From: CAVQUE01 sp046290435 | GTDB taxonomy: Bacteria > Actinomycetota > Acidimicrobiia > Acidimicrobiales > UBA8592 | DNA length: 64,000 bases | Direction: 5' to 3' | Assembly (NCBI GenBank): GCA_046290435.1 | Contig: JBKAGO010000038.1 | Span: 62,001 to 126,000 of the forward strand | Part shown: in pieces, positions 46,033 through 55,900 of the stretch | Position numbering within the stretch: the stretch's first letter is position 1 | Layout: every line of letters begins with the position of its first letter | Made by a program: the position numbers and the translations under genes | Notes under the pieces: generated by a model | The model's database searches: none | The model's input: the letters and a program-made list of their open reading frames with translations, nothing else | Told to the model about the DNA's origin: nothing

Positions 46033-47354
46033 GTCTTCTCCTCTGGGCGGCGGCCCTGGTCGAGTTGCTCACGGAACTCGGGACCGGCGTCGAGCCGGCT
46101 CCGAGTGAAGGGCTGGGACAGATCGACCGGCGGCAGTCCCAGCAGTTGGCGTCGGTATTCCTTGCAGGCCCACAGGCCGGAGATGACGACGATGGCCCCG
46201 ACGATCGAATAGACGATGAGGGCGGGGTCGGGATCGATGATGAGGCCCTCGAGGAAGACGACGGTGCTGATCGTCTCGAGCAGCGCCAACGCGATGACGA
46301 ACCGGACGAGCTGGCGGTCGGTGGCCAGGGAACTGACCCACGATCCGAGCGGCGCACCGAACGCGACCACCGGTGCTGCGGCGAGCCAGAGGCCGAAGAG
46401 GTCGTAGCGACCTGCATCGAGGCCTGGACCGGCGCCGAACACGGCGGTGCCGTCCGCCGCAACCGTCACCGATTCGCCTCCGATGGCGGTCACGAGGCCG
46501 TCGGTGATCGTGATGTCGAGTTGACCGTCGATCAAGCCGTAGAGCACGAAGCCGAGGACCGAGATGCTCGCCATGATGATCACGCTCGTCGGCACCCCGA
46601 CGCGCGGCGTGATGCCGATGATCACAACGATCGCCAGGTACCCGATGACGTCGGCGCCGGAACCGGTGAGCGATGAGGCCACGCCACCGAACAGCCCGGC
46701 GAGTGCGATGGCGCCCACCACCCGTGGGCCCGATATCGACAGCCGTTCGATGCGCTCGAGCAACTGCACCCGGTAGCCGAGATAGACGATGACTGCCATC
46801 GCTGCGACGAGCAGGGTGAACGTGACCTTGACATAGGGACCCGGCAGGCGAACGGGCCAGAACGGCACGTCGCCACGCCCGAGCAACAACGCACTCACGA
46901 GGAATCCGACGAAGGCTGCGGGAACGGCGATTCCGATCGCCCGCCACTCGACCGTTCGCTTGTTCACAATGATCGAGAGTGCCGCCGCGACCATACCCAC
47001 GGTCTGGATGCACAACGAGAACGATCGCGCCACCGGCGTGTCGATGTCGAGCACCTTGGTGAAGACGGGGAATGCGACCGCGCCCCCGCCCTGGGGGGTC
47101 GACCCCGCCACGAAGCTGCCGAACACCATCGTCAGCGCAGAAGCCCATTGCTCGCCCACTCGGCCCCAATGGCCACGTGCGGTCACGAAGATCAGCCAGA
47201 CGATCAGAACCGTGAAGGAGATCCCCAGCGCTCGACGGGCACGGGTCTTCGCCGTCGCCGTGCGATGCGACCTCCCGGCATCGACGATCGCCGAGAAGTC
47301 CGGCGTTTCGGGGCGGCCCGGGTCATGTGCCCGTTCGCCGTCATCGCGAGTCAC
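46029..47354 (-). CDS. TSUP (TauE/SafE) family permease
   Basis: 441-aa membrane protein with about eight to nine helices. It has the family pattern of an N-terminal half (FGSFVAGSTPQGGGAVAFPV) and a C-terminal half (VASSLTGSGADVIGYLAIV). TSUP proteins export sulfite, sulfoacetate or related anions. A ~50-residue loop between the halves (near 300) is larger than usual. The GTG at 47352-47354 overlaps the stop of the upstream membrane gene. The open frame to 47579 is a shadow. Substrate is unknown. Confidence 0.85.
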   Translation of the reverse strand: MTRDDGERAHDPGRPETPDFSAIVDAGRSHRTATAKTRARRALGISFTVLIVWLIFVTARGHWGRVGEQWASALTMVFGSFVAGSTPQGGGAVAFPVFTKVLDIDTPVARSFSLCIQTVGMVAAALSIIVNKRTVEWRAIGIAVPAAFVGFLVSALLLGRGDVPFWPVRLPGPYVKVTFTLLVAAMAVIVYLGYRVQLLERIERLSISGPRVVGAIALAGLFGGVASSLTGSGADVIGYLAIVVIIGITPRVGVPTSVIIMASISVLGFVLYGLIDGQLDITITDGLVTAIGGESVTVAADGTAVFGAGPGLDAGRYDLFGLWLAAAPVVAFGAPLGSWVSSLATDRQLVRFVIALALLETISTVVFLEGLIIDPDPALIVYSIVGAIVVISGLWACKEYRRQLLGLPPVDLSQPFTRSRLDAGPEFREQLDQGRRPEEKT

Positions 47355-47797
47355 AGGAGTCGACCTCCTCGGAAGCGCCACCGCAGGCTGAGGACGCGCA
47401 TTGGGCCGTTGGCCACCAGCCAGACGAGGATCCAGGTGGTGGCGAACATGATGACGAAGGCGACACCCGGGACATCGCCGACGTCCCAGGGCAGGCCCGC
47501 CCGGAGGACGAGGTAGACGACGATGCCCTCGTTGATGCCGGTGAGCAGACCGAACAGGGTCGGCCAGTCCTTCTCCCACCGGAACTGTTGGAGGCCGTGG
47601 TAGATGAACTCCCAGACGATGCCGATCACGGCGACGAGGACGAGCGCCGCATAGCCGAGGGAGTAGACGTCACCCAGCTCGACGCCGTCGGGCGTCAGGG
47701 GCAGCACGATGGGGCTGATGATCAGCATCCACACGACGCCCACCGTGGCGAGCAGGAAGAGCCGGGTCTGGATACGGCCGAGCAGTGTCGGGGTCAT
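47351..47797 (-). CDS. Four-helix membrane protein, unknown function
   Basis: 148-aa polytopic protein, starting MTPTLLGRIQTRLFLLATVG, with about four membrane helices and no conserved motif I recognise. The ATG at 47795-47797 overlaps the stop of the FAD oxidoreductase gene (ATGA), and its own stop overlaps the TSUP start (GTGA). It is thus locked in the oxidoreductase-kinase operon and may be a subunit of the TSUP transporter or an electron-transfer anchor. Confidence 0.7.
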   Translation of the reverse strand: MTPTLLGRIQTRLFLLATVGVVWMLIISPIVLPLTPDGVELGDVYSLGYAALVLVAVIGIVWEFIYHGLQQFRWEKDWPTLFGLLTGINEGIVVYLVLRAGLPWDVGDVPGVAFVIMFATTWILVWLVANGPMRVLSLRWRFRGGRLL

Positions 47798-49365
47798 GGC
47801 GTCTTGTTCCTCATCCACTTCCACCATTGCGATACCGACCGGGCGGTCCCGATCTTCTTGCACAGCCCCTGGGCGGCGAGATCATCTGCGATACGCAGCG
47901 CGGCGTACTGGAGGCCGAGGAAGCTGTCCACGCCTGCGTAGTAGCCGCCGAGCGTCATGGCTCCCGAGGCGTACATACGGCCCTCGCCATTGGCGGTGCC
48001 GCGGATCTCGAAGTGGCGCTCGACATCGAGGCGGCCCTTGGGGTTCTTGCCGACACCGCTGTGGGTCAACAGGTCCGCCATCAGGCGATGGTCTTCCAGC
48101 CGTGCCAGCAAGCCGGTGCCGTCGATGATGAACTGCGCATCGATGCTGTGGATGTCGCCGGCCTTGGACCGGATGGTGGTGGTGATGCCGCTGCCATCGG
48201 GCGACGGATCGACGGACTCGACCTCGCCGATGGCCTGGGAGTAGAAGCCGTCGCGGCGCCCTCGGATGATCTGTTCCTTCCACGAGCGTCTGGGTGCGGT
48301 GTTGGTGCCGCCCATGCTGTCGAGAAAGCGGGCCCGCTCGTCGCCTTCGAGCTGTTCCATCTTGAAGCGGAGCTGTCCGCCCCAGGCGGCCTTGGCGAAG
48401 TTGAAGCCCTGGTAGGCGAACCCGTTGGCTCCCGGTCGACGGAAGGTCGCCTTGTCTCCCTGTGGGCCGTCGACGTAGTTGCGGAAGAGATGCACGATGC
48501 GGGTCTGCGCACCGGCGTCGATGTCGTCGATGAGGCGCTGCAGGATCCGTGAACCAACGATGCCGTTGCCACGAACGAGCACGGTGCACGGACGCCGCTG
48601 ACACTCCTCGTACACGTGGTCGTGGGGCTCGTATGAGTTCACGACCCGGGTGTAGTCCCCGGTCCGCTCCCGGTACTCCTGCAGATCGGGCAGGAAGGCC
48701 ACTCCGGGATAGCCGATGGCGATGTGTACGAAGTTGGTCCGGTACGCCACCCGCTTGGGCCCGGTCCCTCGCGGTTCGGGCGTCTGAACGACGAAGTAGC
48801 CGCCGCCGGCACGCTTGCGGACCATGCGGGCGTACCCGAGCCGCAGCATCTCGTTCCAGCCGAGACGGGCGATCTCACGCTCGACCGACTCGTAGACCTG
48901 GCCCGCCTTGGGCGTGTAGTAGTCGGTGAGGATCGGCTCGGTGGCCACGTTCCACAGCGGCTTGAAGGATTTGTCCTGCACCGCTTCGCGCACCGCGTAG
49001 CTCGGGAAGCCCCAGATGTTGTCCATGACCGATCCCGAGTCCGAGCGCAGCCGCTCGTGACGAGGGATCTGGGAGTTGCGTGCGAGGTACTCATAGGTCG
49101 CGTAGGGGATGGCGTTGTCGCCGAGCACCCTGATGCGATCGGTGGACATACCCGCCGATCGGAGGAACTCGACCAGGGCAAGCGACCCGAGCCCTCCGCC
49201 GATCGACACGATGGCGATGTCCTGCACCGGGATCCCGGCGTTGGCCAGGTCGGCATCGGTCCACACCGACGTGTTGATGAGGTGATCGGTGAGATCGCCT
49301 CCCCCACCTCCAGCGGGCGCCTGCTGGCCCCCGATGGCACCGTAGTGCCGCGTCTGATCACTCAT
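47794..49365 (-). CDS. FAD/NAD(P)-binding oxidoreductase-like protein
   Basis: 523-aa flavoprotein-like protein. IVSIGGGLGSLALVEFL (about residue 51) is the dinucleotide-binding glycine motif, and a second such motif is VLVRGNGIVGSRILQRL (about 262). FIIDGTG and TLGGYYAGVDSFLG near the end fit the last FAD contact. It resembles lysine/ornithine N-monooxygenase-like and FAD-NAD(P) families, but I cannot assign a substrate. It is the first gene of the five-gene operon. The ATG at 49365 is clear. Confidence 0.7.
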   Translation of the reverse strand: MSDQTRHYGAIGGQQAPAGGGGGDLTDHLINTSVWTDADLANAGIPVQDIAIVSIGGGLGSLALVEFLRSAGMSTDRIRVLGDNAIPYATYEYLARNSQIPRHERLRSDSGSVMDNIWGFPSYAVREAVQDKSFKPLWNVATEPILTDYYTPKAGQVYESVEREIARLGWNEMLRLGYARMVRKRAGGGYFVVQTPEPRGTGPKRVAYRTNFVHIAIGYPGVAFLPDLQEYRERTGDYTRVVNSYEPHDHVYEECQRRPCTVLVRGNGIVGSRILQRLIDDIDAGAQTRIVHLFRNYVDGPQGDKATFRRPGANGFAYQGFNFAKAAWGGQLRFKMEQLEGDERARFLDSMGGTNTAPRRSWKEQIIRGRRDGFYSQAIGEVESVDPSPDGSGITTTIRSKAGDIHSIDAQFIIDGTGLLARLEDHRLMADLLTHSGVGKNPKGRLDVERHFEIRGTANGEGRMYASGAMTLGGYYAGVDSFLGLQYAALRIADDLAAQGLCKKIGTARSVSQWWKWMRNKTP

Positions 49366-49488
49366 TTCGACCCCGCTCCCCGCGATAGCGGTCCGACACT
49401 AACCCACGACGGGACGGGCACGAAATGGGTCTGGTCTCGGGAACGGGCGCGCCACATATCGTCACCGGACGTCGCTCACCGACGGGCG

Positions 49489-50907
49489 TTACAGGCCAGG
49501 TCGATCGACCGCTCGCACGCGGACGCCGGCGTGGACGGCCCGGTAGATGCCCAGGTACTGCTCGCCCGGGACGCGCCAGGACCAGTCGTGGTTCATCGCC
49601 CGCCGCTGCATCGCCAGGCGGCGGCGAGGGTTGCGCCAGCCGCGCACAGCCCGGTGCATCGCGTCGACCACCGATGCGGTCTCGGCGTGCAGCGCGACGA
49701 ACCCGGTGCCGCGACCGCTGCTGCGATCTCCGTCGACCACGGTGTCGGCCAGCCCGCCCACAGCGGTCACCACTGGCAGGGTGCCGCACGCCATGGCCTG
49801 CATCTGGGTGAGACCGCAGGGCTCGAAGCGGCTGGGCATCAGCAACAGATCGCTCCCTGCGACCAGGAGATGGGCGAAGTCCTCGTCGTAGCCGGGAAGG
49901 AACCGGACCTCCCCAGGCCACGCTGCGGACGCCTGCTCGGCTGCGGCGATGAGCGAGGGATCGCCCGAGCCGTGCATCACCAGCGAGGCTGGTGCCCCGG
50001 CGAGGAAGGGCAACAGGTTGCACACCAGATCGATGCCCTTCTGGTGCACGAACCGGCTGACGACCGCTATGACGGGTCCGGCGTCGTGATCGAGGTCGAC
50101 CTCGTGGAGCAGTTCCTTGCGGCACAGCTCCTTGCCGGAGAGGTCCTTGAGCGAGAAGTTCACCGGCAGGAGCGGATCGACCGCGGGGTTCCAGCGCGCC
50201 ATGTCGATGCCGTTGCGGATGCCGACGAGGCGGTCGCCGCGCTGGGCCAGGTCACGTTCGAGCCCGAAGCCGCCGCCTGGACGAACGATCTCGGCGGCGT
50301 GGCCCGGGCTCACGGCGACGACGCGGCTGCAGAGCCGGATGGCGCCCGCCAAGGGGTTGCACGCCCCATGGTGGGCGAACGCCGCGGCCTGCCCGCCGAG
50401 GACGGCGAGCCACCCGGGGTCGCACCACCCCTGATGCGCGAGGTTGTGGACCCCGAGCACACAGCGATGTGGTGGCAACCATGCGGCTGCCATCGCTGTG
50501 TGCCAGTCGTTGAGATGAACGACGTCGGGGTCGATGCGTCGCGCCATCGCGGCCACTGCCACCGAGAAGTGGGCGAACCGTCGGTCGTTGTCGGACCAAC
50601 CCTGGCCGGTGGCCGGGTCGACGTAGGGTCCGGGCCGTTCGATGCCCTCGACGGAGATCGCGTGGATGTCTCCCGTGCCGGGGCGGTGCGCCGAGCGCAC
50701 CCGGGCGACGCCGCCGGCCCAGTCGGCGATGTCGATCTGCCAGCTGGCGTCGTGCGCGAAGTCGACGGGATAGTCGGGCACGACGATCGTCACCTGCACG
50801 CCGAGATCACACAGCGCGGACGCGAGGCCGCTGACGGCCTCGCCCAGGCCGCCGACCTTCACCAGCGGGTCGAATTCGGCGGTGGCGATGAGCACGTGCA
50901 GCGGCAT
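49489..50907 (-). CDS. glgA: Glycogen synthase (GT5, GlgA-type)
   Basis: 472-aa glycosyltransferase with the GT5 hallmark KVGGLGEAVSGL close to the N-terminus (the KxGGL ADP-glucose site), VSRFVHQKGIDLV and FEPCGLTQMQAM near the C-terminus. It extends alpha-1,4-glucan from ADP- or UDP-glucose. Length fits. The ATG at 50905-50907 starts the conserved beta-strand. The open extension to 51525 is not coding. No other glg genes are adjacent. Confidence 0.9.
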   Translation of the reverse strand: MPLHVLIATAEFDPLVKVGGLGEAVSGLASALCDLGVQVTIVVPDYPVDFAHDASWQIDIADWAGGVARVRSAHRPGTGDIHAISVEGIERPGPYVDPATGQGWSDNDRRFAHFSVAVAAMARRIDPDVVHLNDWHTAMAAAWLPPHRCVLGVHNLAHQGWCDPGWLAVLGGQAAAFAHHGACNPLAGAIRLCSRVVAVSPGHAAEIVRPGGGFGLERDLAQRGDRLVGIRNGIDMARWNPAVDPLLPVNFSLKDLSGKELCRKELLHEVDLDHDAGPVIAVVSRFVHQKGIDLVCNLLPFLAGAPASLVMHGSGDPSLIAAAEQASAAWPGEVRFLPGYDEDFAHLLVAGSDLLLMPSRFEPCGLTQMQAMACGTLPVVTAVGGLADTVVDGDRSSGRGTGFVALHAETASVVDAMHRAVRGWRNPRRRLAMQRRAMNHDWSWRVPGEQYLGIYRAVHAGVRVRAVDRPGL

Positions 50908-51113
50908 CGTCGGCTCCGGAGCGGTGGTCGGTTCGTCACCAGAGTTCCTAGCAACCTGACCGGACCGCGACAGGGCACGAAGACCCCCTTTCACGAGCCC
51001 GAAACCAGAATTCGCTTCCCGTTCACCCCGGAGGTGACCGACCGCTCCCGACAGGTGAATGCGAGGGGCCGACGACGACACGCCCCGCGCTGGAGCCCGA
51101 GGAGCGGCTTCGC

Positions 51114-51650
51114 TCAGTCGGCCGAAGCCGCTCGTGCCTCGCCCGCGCTGAAGACGGCGCGCAGGTCTTCGAGGCCGGCCGGCAACTCGATCGGAGGGTC
51201 GGGCAGCTGCTCGACGCCGCGGGCTTCGAGGATGGCGGCCATGACCTCGGGCTCGTCGCTCCACGAGCGGGGGTCGCCCATCATGACCTCGTAGAGCTCG
51301 ACGCCCTCCGGGCCGGCGACGAATGGTCCGAAGGCTGCCCCGAACGGCAGCTCGATGTGGGTGCCGGGGCCACAGCGGACGTCGCCGCAGGTGAACTCGC
51401 CCGACAGCACGGTGAGGACGTGGGGGCTGTAGTGGCCGTGGCGGCGGACGATCATGCCCGGGTCCCAGCGGGCGAACAGCGCGAGGTACAGGGGCTCGAC
51501 CGAGAAGGCGACCCAACGTTCCCACACGTGGGACTCCGACCCATCGGGGTTGCGTTGGCTGCGCACCGCGATCCAGGGCACGTCGTTGTCGCCACCGGGA
51601 GCGATGATGCTGTGCTCGGCGCCGTCGATGCGTGGGCTGGCTCCGGTCAT
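51114..51650 (-). CDS. Cupin-domain protein
   Basis: 178-aa protein with one cupin barrel (RRHGHYSPHVLTVLSGEF and GPGTHIELPFGAAFGPFV). The metal-type histidines GHYSPH are present. The reaction is unknown. Eight bases separate it from the amidohydrolase gene upstream, so it is co-transcribed and may act on the same pathway. Confidence 0.75.
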   Translation of the reverse strand: MTGASPRIDGAEHSIIAPGGDNDVPWIAVRSQRNPDGSESHVWERWVAFSVEPLYLALFARWDPGMIVRRHGHYSPHVLTVLSGEFTCGDVRCGPGTHIELPFGAAFGPFVAGPEGVELYEVMMGDPRSWSDEPEVMAAILEARGVEQLPDPPIELPAGLEDLRAVFSAGEARAASAD

Positions 51651-51657
51651 GGCCGCC

Positions 51658-52887
51658 TCAGCTCGTGATGCCGAAGCGGTGCAGGCCGTAGGCCTCGATG
51701 GCGTTGCCGCGCAGCACCTTGGCGCAGTCTGTGGCGTTCATGCCGACCGCGGCGAACATGTCGTGCGCGACCTTGCGCGAGTGCGGGAAGGTCCCGTCGG
51801 AGTGCGGGTAGTCGGTCTCGAACAGGATCTGATCGATGCCGACGTCGTCGCGCTGCTTCAGTCCGACGAGGTCGTCGAAGATGCAGCCGTACACGCGGCC
51901 CTTCACGATCTCGCTGGGGAGCAGGCCGTCGCCGCCGACACCGCCACGACCTTCGCGGTAGACCGAGTCCATGCGCTCGAGCTGGAACGGCATCCAGCCG
52001 ACCTGGCTCTCGGCGAACGCGATCTTGATCCCGGGGAAGCGGGCCAACGAACCCGAGAACACCCAGTCGACCAGCGACGCCTCGGCGTTCTGGGCGTAGA
52101 GCGACATCGATGCGGCCAGCGGTGCGTCGGGCGAGGTGGTGGGCATGGACGACGACGATCCGATGTGCATCGACACGGTGGTGTCGGTCTCCTGGCAGGC
52201 GTCCCACAACACGTCCCACTCGCCGGAGTACATGGTGGCGCAGCCGAGCTTGGAGGGGTTCTCGGAGAACGCGATGGCGTAGCTGCCCTTGTCGGCGCAG
52301 CGGCGCACCTCGGCCGCGGCGAGCGCCGGGTCCCACAGCGGGATCAGCGTGAGGGGGATGAGCCGACCGGCGCCGGCGCCGGCGCACCAGTCGTCGATGA
52401 TCCAGTCGTTGTAGATCTGCAGGCACGCGAGCGCCAGCTCCTTGTCGTCGCGCTCGAGGAAACCCTGCCCGGCGAAGCGGGGAAAGATGTTGGGGTAGTT
52501 GATGGCCGCCTCGACATGGTTGAGCGTCATGTCCTCGAGGCGGGCCGCCTGGTCGTAGGTGCCGGGGCGGAAGTCCTCGTAGACCGCGGCGACGTTGCGC
52601 TGCTCTTCGCGGGGGATGCCGGCCGGGCCGTGGAGCAGGCCCGTGGGGACGACGGCGTCCTCGAAGAGCCACACGTCGCACAGCTGTCCGTCGTCGGCGC
52701 CACGGGTGAAGCCGTAGTGACCGCCGGAGAACTCGAGGCGGATCTTGTCCTGCACGACCCGCGGGCCGCGGTCGCGAAGGGACGCCGGCAGCTCGCGCTG
52801 CCAGAGGTCCTTGGGTTCCATGACGTGATCATCGACCGAGATGATGAGTGGGAGGTCTTCTTCGGCGGGAGTGGCGTCGGCGTTCAC
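51658..52887 (-). CDS. Amidohydrolase family 2 (ACMSD-like) protein
   Basis: 409-aa TIM-barrel metal enzyme. VDDHVMEP is at the N-terminus (an HxH-like entry, here DDH), HIGSSS is in the middle, and ETDYPHSDGTFPHS carries the catalytic Asp at the end. Relatives include ACMSD, isoorotate and o-pyrocatechuate decarboxylases, so it may be a decarboxylase or hydrolase of an aromatic or xenobiotic acid. The GTG at 52885-52887 is chosen. It is grouped with a cupin and an APH-like gene. Confidence 0.82.
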   Translation of the reverse strand: MNADATPAEEDLPLIISVDDHVMEPKDLWQRELPASLRDRGPRVVQDKIRLEFSGGHYGFTRGADDGQLCDVWLFEDAVVPTGLLHGPAGIPREEQRNVAAVYEDFRPGTYDQAARLEDMTLNHVEAAINYPNIFPRFAGQGFLERDDKELALACLQIYNDWIIDDWCAGAGAGRLIPLTLIPLWDPALAAAEVRRCADKGSYAIAFSENPSKLGCATMYSGEWDVLWDACQETDTTVSMHIGSSSSMPTTSPDAPLAASMSLYAQNAEASLVDWVFSGSLARFPGIKIAFAESQVGWMPFQLERMDSVYREGRGGVGGDGLLPSEIVKGRVYGCIFDDLVGLKQRDDVGIDQILFETDYPHSDGTFPHSRKVAHDMFAAVGMNATDCAKVLRGNAIEAYGLHRFGITS

Positions 52888-52984
52888 GGTGCGATTGTCG
52901 CACCGAACCGAACGGTCCTCAATGGCAGCGCCGCCGAGCAGTGGCCGACGTGGATCGCACCCGGGCAGGTTCCGATGGCGCAGG

Positions 52985-54079
52985 TCAGGGCAGGCGGGCC
53001 AGCAGGTTCCGGTCGGTGACGGTCTGGGACGAGCGCGCCAGGACCAGCTCCGCCAGCGTGACGGCCCGCTCCTGGTCGGTGTCGCAGAAGCCACCGATGA
53101 TGATGGGGTAGGCCATGATCCACAGCACGGCGATGTCGTAGTCGTCGCGGGCCTGCTCCAGCGTGTAGCCCTCGACACCCGACGCCGTGAGTGCATCGCG
53201 GTAGTACGCGATGAGCTCCTCCTCGCACTGGCGGCGGATGTCGGTGTCCATGCTCTGGCTCAGCATGTACGCGAGGTCCTGCATCGGGTTCGAGATCATG
53301 ATCGCCTGCCAGTCGATGAGCACGATGGGGTGCTGATCGGCCTGCTGGGCGAACATCACGTTGTCGAGCCGGACGTCGCCGTGGACGAGCGTCTGGGTGC
53401 GCTCCCCCATCATCCGGTGCAGGTCTCGCAGCGAGTCGACGAACCGGGGCAGTGCCTCGAGGACGTCGGGCGTGATGGCGTGCGGGAACAGCTCGCGGCA
53501 TCGCTCCCAGGTCATGTCGACGCTCGGGACGAACGAATCCACATAGCTCGCGTCGATGCGCATCGTGTCGGCGAGCAGCGGCTGGTCGGTCCGGCCCCAG
53601 AACCCGGCGGTGAGCGGCGTGAACGAATCGATGATCGCCTTCGCCTCTTCGGCGTCGATGCCGAGGATCTGGTCGCCGGCGCGGTAGGCCTTGAGATCTT
53701 CGAGGACGACGGCGTTGTCGCCGGTGGCCGGGTCGATCGCGGCGAAGTAGCAACGCGGGAGCGGCATCTCGATCTGCGGCGCGATGTTGTCGAAGAAGTC
53801 GATCTCGCGGCCGTACATGTTGGTGTTCATCGCGACGGCCCGGTTGACCTCGACCGGCGTGGCGAACTTGATGACCACCGTGTCGGGTGCGCTCGCGCCG
53901 GCGCCGCTGTACTCGAGGGCGACACGTACGACGAGGCCGAGCAGGCTGATGCCCTCGCCGATCACCTCGGTCTCGAAGCCGACGACCTCGGTGGCGCTGT
54001 CGAGGTCGCCGGCGCCCCGCAGCATCGAGGTGAGCCATTGCGCGGTGATCTCGTCGGGGTGTGCCGGAAAGTCGTTCAT
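52985..54079 (-). CDS. Aminoglycoside-phosphotransferase-family (EcKinase-like) protein
   Basis: 364-aa kinase-fold protein. LVHGDVRLDNVMF is the catalytic loop and VLIDWQ the metal-binding site. These families phosphorylate small hydroxyl compounds (choline, sterol-like or antibiotic). Together with the amidohydrolase it suggests catabolism, but the substrate is not visible. The ATG at 54077-54079 starts the domain. Confidence 0.82.
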   Translation of the reverse strand: MNDFPAHPDEITAQWLTSMLRGAGDLDSATEVVGFETEVIGEGISLLGLVVRVALEYSGAGASAPDTVVIKFATPVEVNRAVAMNTNMYGREIDFFDNIAPQIEMPLPRCYFAAIDPATGDNAVVLEDLKAYRAGDQILGIDAEEAKAIIDSFTPLTAGFWGRTDQPLLADTMRIDASYVDSFVPSVDMTWERCRELFPHAITPDVLEALPRFVDSLRDLHRMMGERTQTLVHGDVRLDNVMFAQQADQHPIVLIDWQAIMISNPMQDLAYMLSQSMDTDIRRQCEEELIAYYRDALTASGVEGYTLEQARDDYDIAVLWIMAYPIIIGGFCDTDQERAVTLAELVLARSSQTVTDRNLLARLP

Positions 54080-54202
54080 CGTGGGTCCTTCGCCGATCGC
54101 TGTCGGGCGAAGTCTGCCACTCACGCCGGGCGCGTGACGGCGGTCACCGTGCGTCGGTGTGCCGGACCGGCTCGGCCCGGCTCGGGTCGAGGACCGGAGA
54201 GG

Positions 54203-55900
54203 TCAGCGAACCCGTCTCGTCGTCTCACAGGCGCGGGCGCGGTCACGTCCGGGACCGCCGTTGCAGGTGTCGCGGCCCGGGCCGCCATGGAGCAGATCGC
54301 GGCCCGGTCCGCCGTGGAGGACGTCGCGGCCCGCGTTGGCGAAGATGCGGTCGTTGCCTCCGAGGCCGAAGATGCGATCGTTGCCCGGTCCGCCACGGAT
54401 CGTGTCGCGTCCCGGACTGCCACAGATGATGTCGTTGCCACCGCGGCCGATGATCGTCACGCCACCACGGTTGCGGGTGACGATCACGTCGTCGCCGCGG
54501 GTGCCCACGATGCGCTTGCGGTTCGGGCCACCCACGATGGTCGCCTCACGGCCCCGACACAGCGGCACCGGAGCAGGCTCCGCGACCGGGGTGGGGTCGG
54601 GCGCGACCGTCGGGGTCGGATCGGGTGTCGGATCGGGCGTCGGGGTCGGTGGAGGTGTCACAGCACGGGCGAGCAGCGGGATGTCGACCGCAGGGAGGGC
54701 GTCGCCCATCTCCCCTCCGGCGTCGCCTCGGCTATCGATGTCGCCATAGCCGAGCTGGCCGTTGCTGTTGCCTCCCCAGCACCTGAGGGACCCATCGTCG
54801 AGCAACGCGCACGCGTGATTCCCCCCGGCGGTGATGGCGGCAACGCTGCGATCGCCGCCGAGGTCGACCGGCAGGAGGGCGTCACCCATCTCCCCGGTTT
54901 GATCGCCGCGGTGCTCGACGTCGCCGGCGCCCAGCTGACCGGTGGTGTTACGGCCCCAACACTTGGTCGTGGCGTCATCGAGCAGGGCACAGGTGAAGAA
55001 GACACCGGCGGTGATGGCAGTGGCGGTCCGACCGGGGCCGAGGTCGACCGGCGCGAGACCGTCGCCCATCTCACCGACTTGATCGCCACGGTGGAACGTG
55101 TCGCCGTAGCCGAGCTGACCGTAGAGGTTGTCGCCCCAGCACTTGAGGCTGCCGTCGTCGAGGAGCGCGCACGTGTGAGCGATCCCAGCTGCGATGGCGG
55201 TGGCGGTCCGGTCGGGGCCGAGATCGACCGGCAGGAGATTGGCGCCCATCTCACCGGGAGCGTCGCCACGGTGGAGGGTGTCGCCGTAGCCCAGCTGACC
55301 GCTGGCGTTGTTGCCCCAGCACTTGACGCTGCCGTCGTCGAGGAGCGCGCACGTGTGGACACCGCCGGCCGTGATGGCCGTGGCGGTCCGGTCGGGGCCG
55401 AGGTCGACCGGCAGGAGATCGGCGCCCATCTCCCCGACTTGATCGCCACGGTGGAACGTGTCGCCGATGCCGAGCCGGCCGCGGCCGTTGTTGCCCCAGC
55501 ACTTGACGCTGCCGTCGTCGAGGAGCGCGCACGTGTGATCGTCTCCGGCCGCGATGGCGGTGGCGGTCAGGCCTGGACCGACGTCGACGAGGCGCATGTT
55601 GCGGCCCATCTCGTCGAGGCCATCACCGACGTCGTCGGTGTCTCCGTAACCGAGTTCACCGAATGCGTTGGCTCCCCAACAGCGGACTTCGCCGTCGTCG
55701 TCGATGGCACAGGTGTGGCCCCCACCGGCGGTGATCGAACGGAACGCGAGGGGCGCGCCGGGGGCCTCGTTGCCGTCCGCACCGGCGGGAGCGACCAGGG
55801 GCGGTCCGAAGGCGGAGATCAGGACTACGAGGGCAGCGGCTGCCGCGCACGCCAACGCCACCCGGCGGTGCTTGGCGGCGGGGGGCGATGGCGGGGGCAT
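54203..55900 (-). CDS. Secreted RCC1-repeat protein with C-terminal RTX-like repeats
   Basis: 565 aa. It has an N-terminal signal/anchor helix (about 14-38) and then six RCC1-type repeats of about 60 aa, each with (H/F)(T/A)CA...CWG. The DNA repeats have a 180-bp period, seen at 55091, 55271 and 55451. The C-terminal ~100 residues have GGxGxDx(L/I)-type repeats (GLGGNDRIF, GGPGRDLLHG) as in calcium-binding RTX toxins. Each RCC1 unit has two Cys, which could pair after export. A beta-propeller plus a Ca-dependent beta-roll would form a surface protein. Function is unknown. Confidence 0.82.
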   Translation of the reverse strand: MPPPSPPAAKHRRVALACAAAAALVVLISAFGPPLVAPAGADGNEAPGAPLAFRSITAGGGHTCAIDDDGEVRCWGANAFGELGYGDTDDVGDGLDEMGRNMRLVDVGPGLTATAIAAGDDHTCALLDDGSVKCWGNNGRGRLGIGDTFHRGDQVGEMGADLLPVDLGPDRTATAITAGGVHTCALLDDGSVKCWGNNASGQLGYGDTLHRGDAPGEMGANLLPVDLGPDRTATAIAAGIAHTCALLDDGSLKCWGDNLYGQLGYGDTFHRGDQVGEMGDGLAPVDLGPGRTATAITAGVFFTCALLDDATTKCWGRNTTGQLGAGDVEHRGDQTGEMGDALLPVDLGGDRSVAAITAGGNHACALLDDGSLRCWGGNSNGQLGYGDIDSRGDAGGEMGDALPAVDIPLLARAVTPPPTPTPDPTPDPTPTVAPDPTPVAEPAPVPLCRGREATIVGGPNRKRIVGTRGDDVIVTRNRGGVTIIGRGGNDIICGSPGRDTIRGGPGNDRIFGLGGNDRIFANAGRDVLHGGPGRDLLHGGPGRDTCNGGPGRDRARACETTRRVR

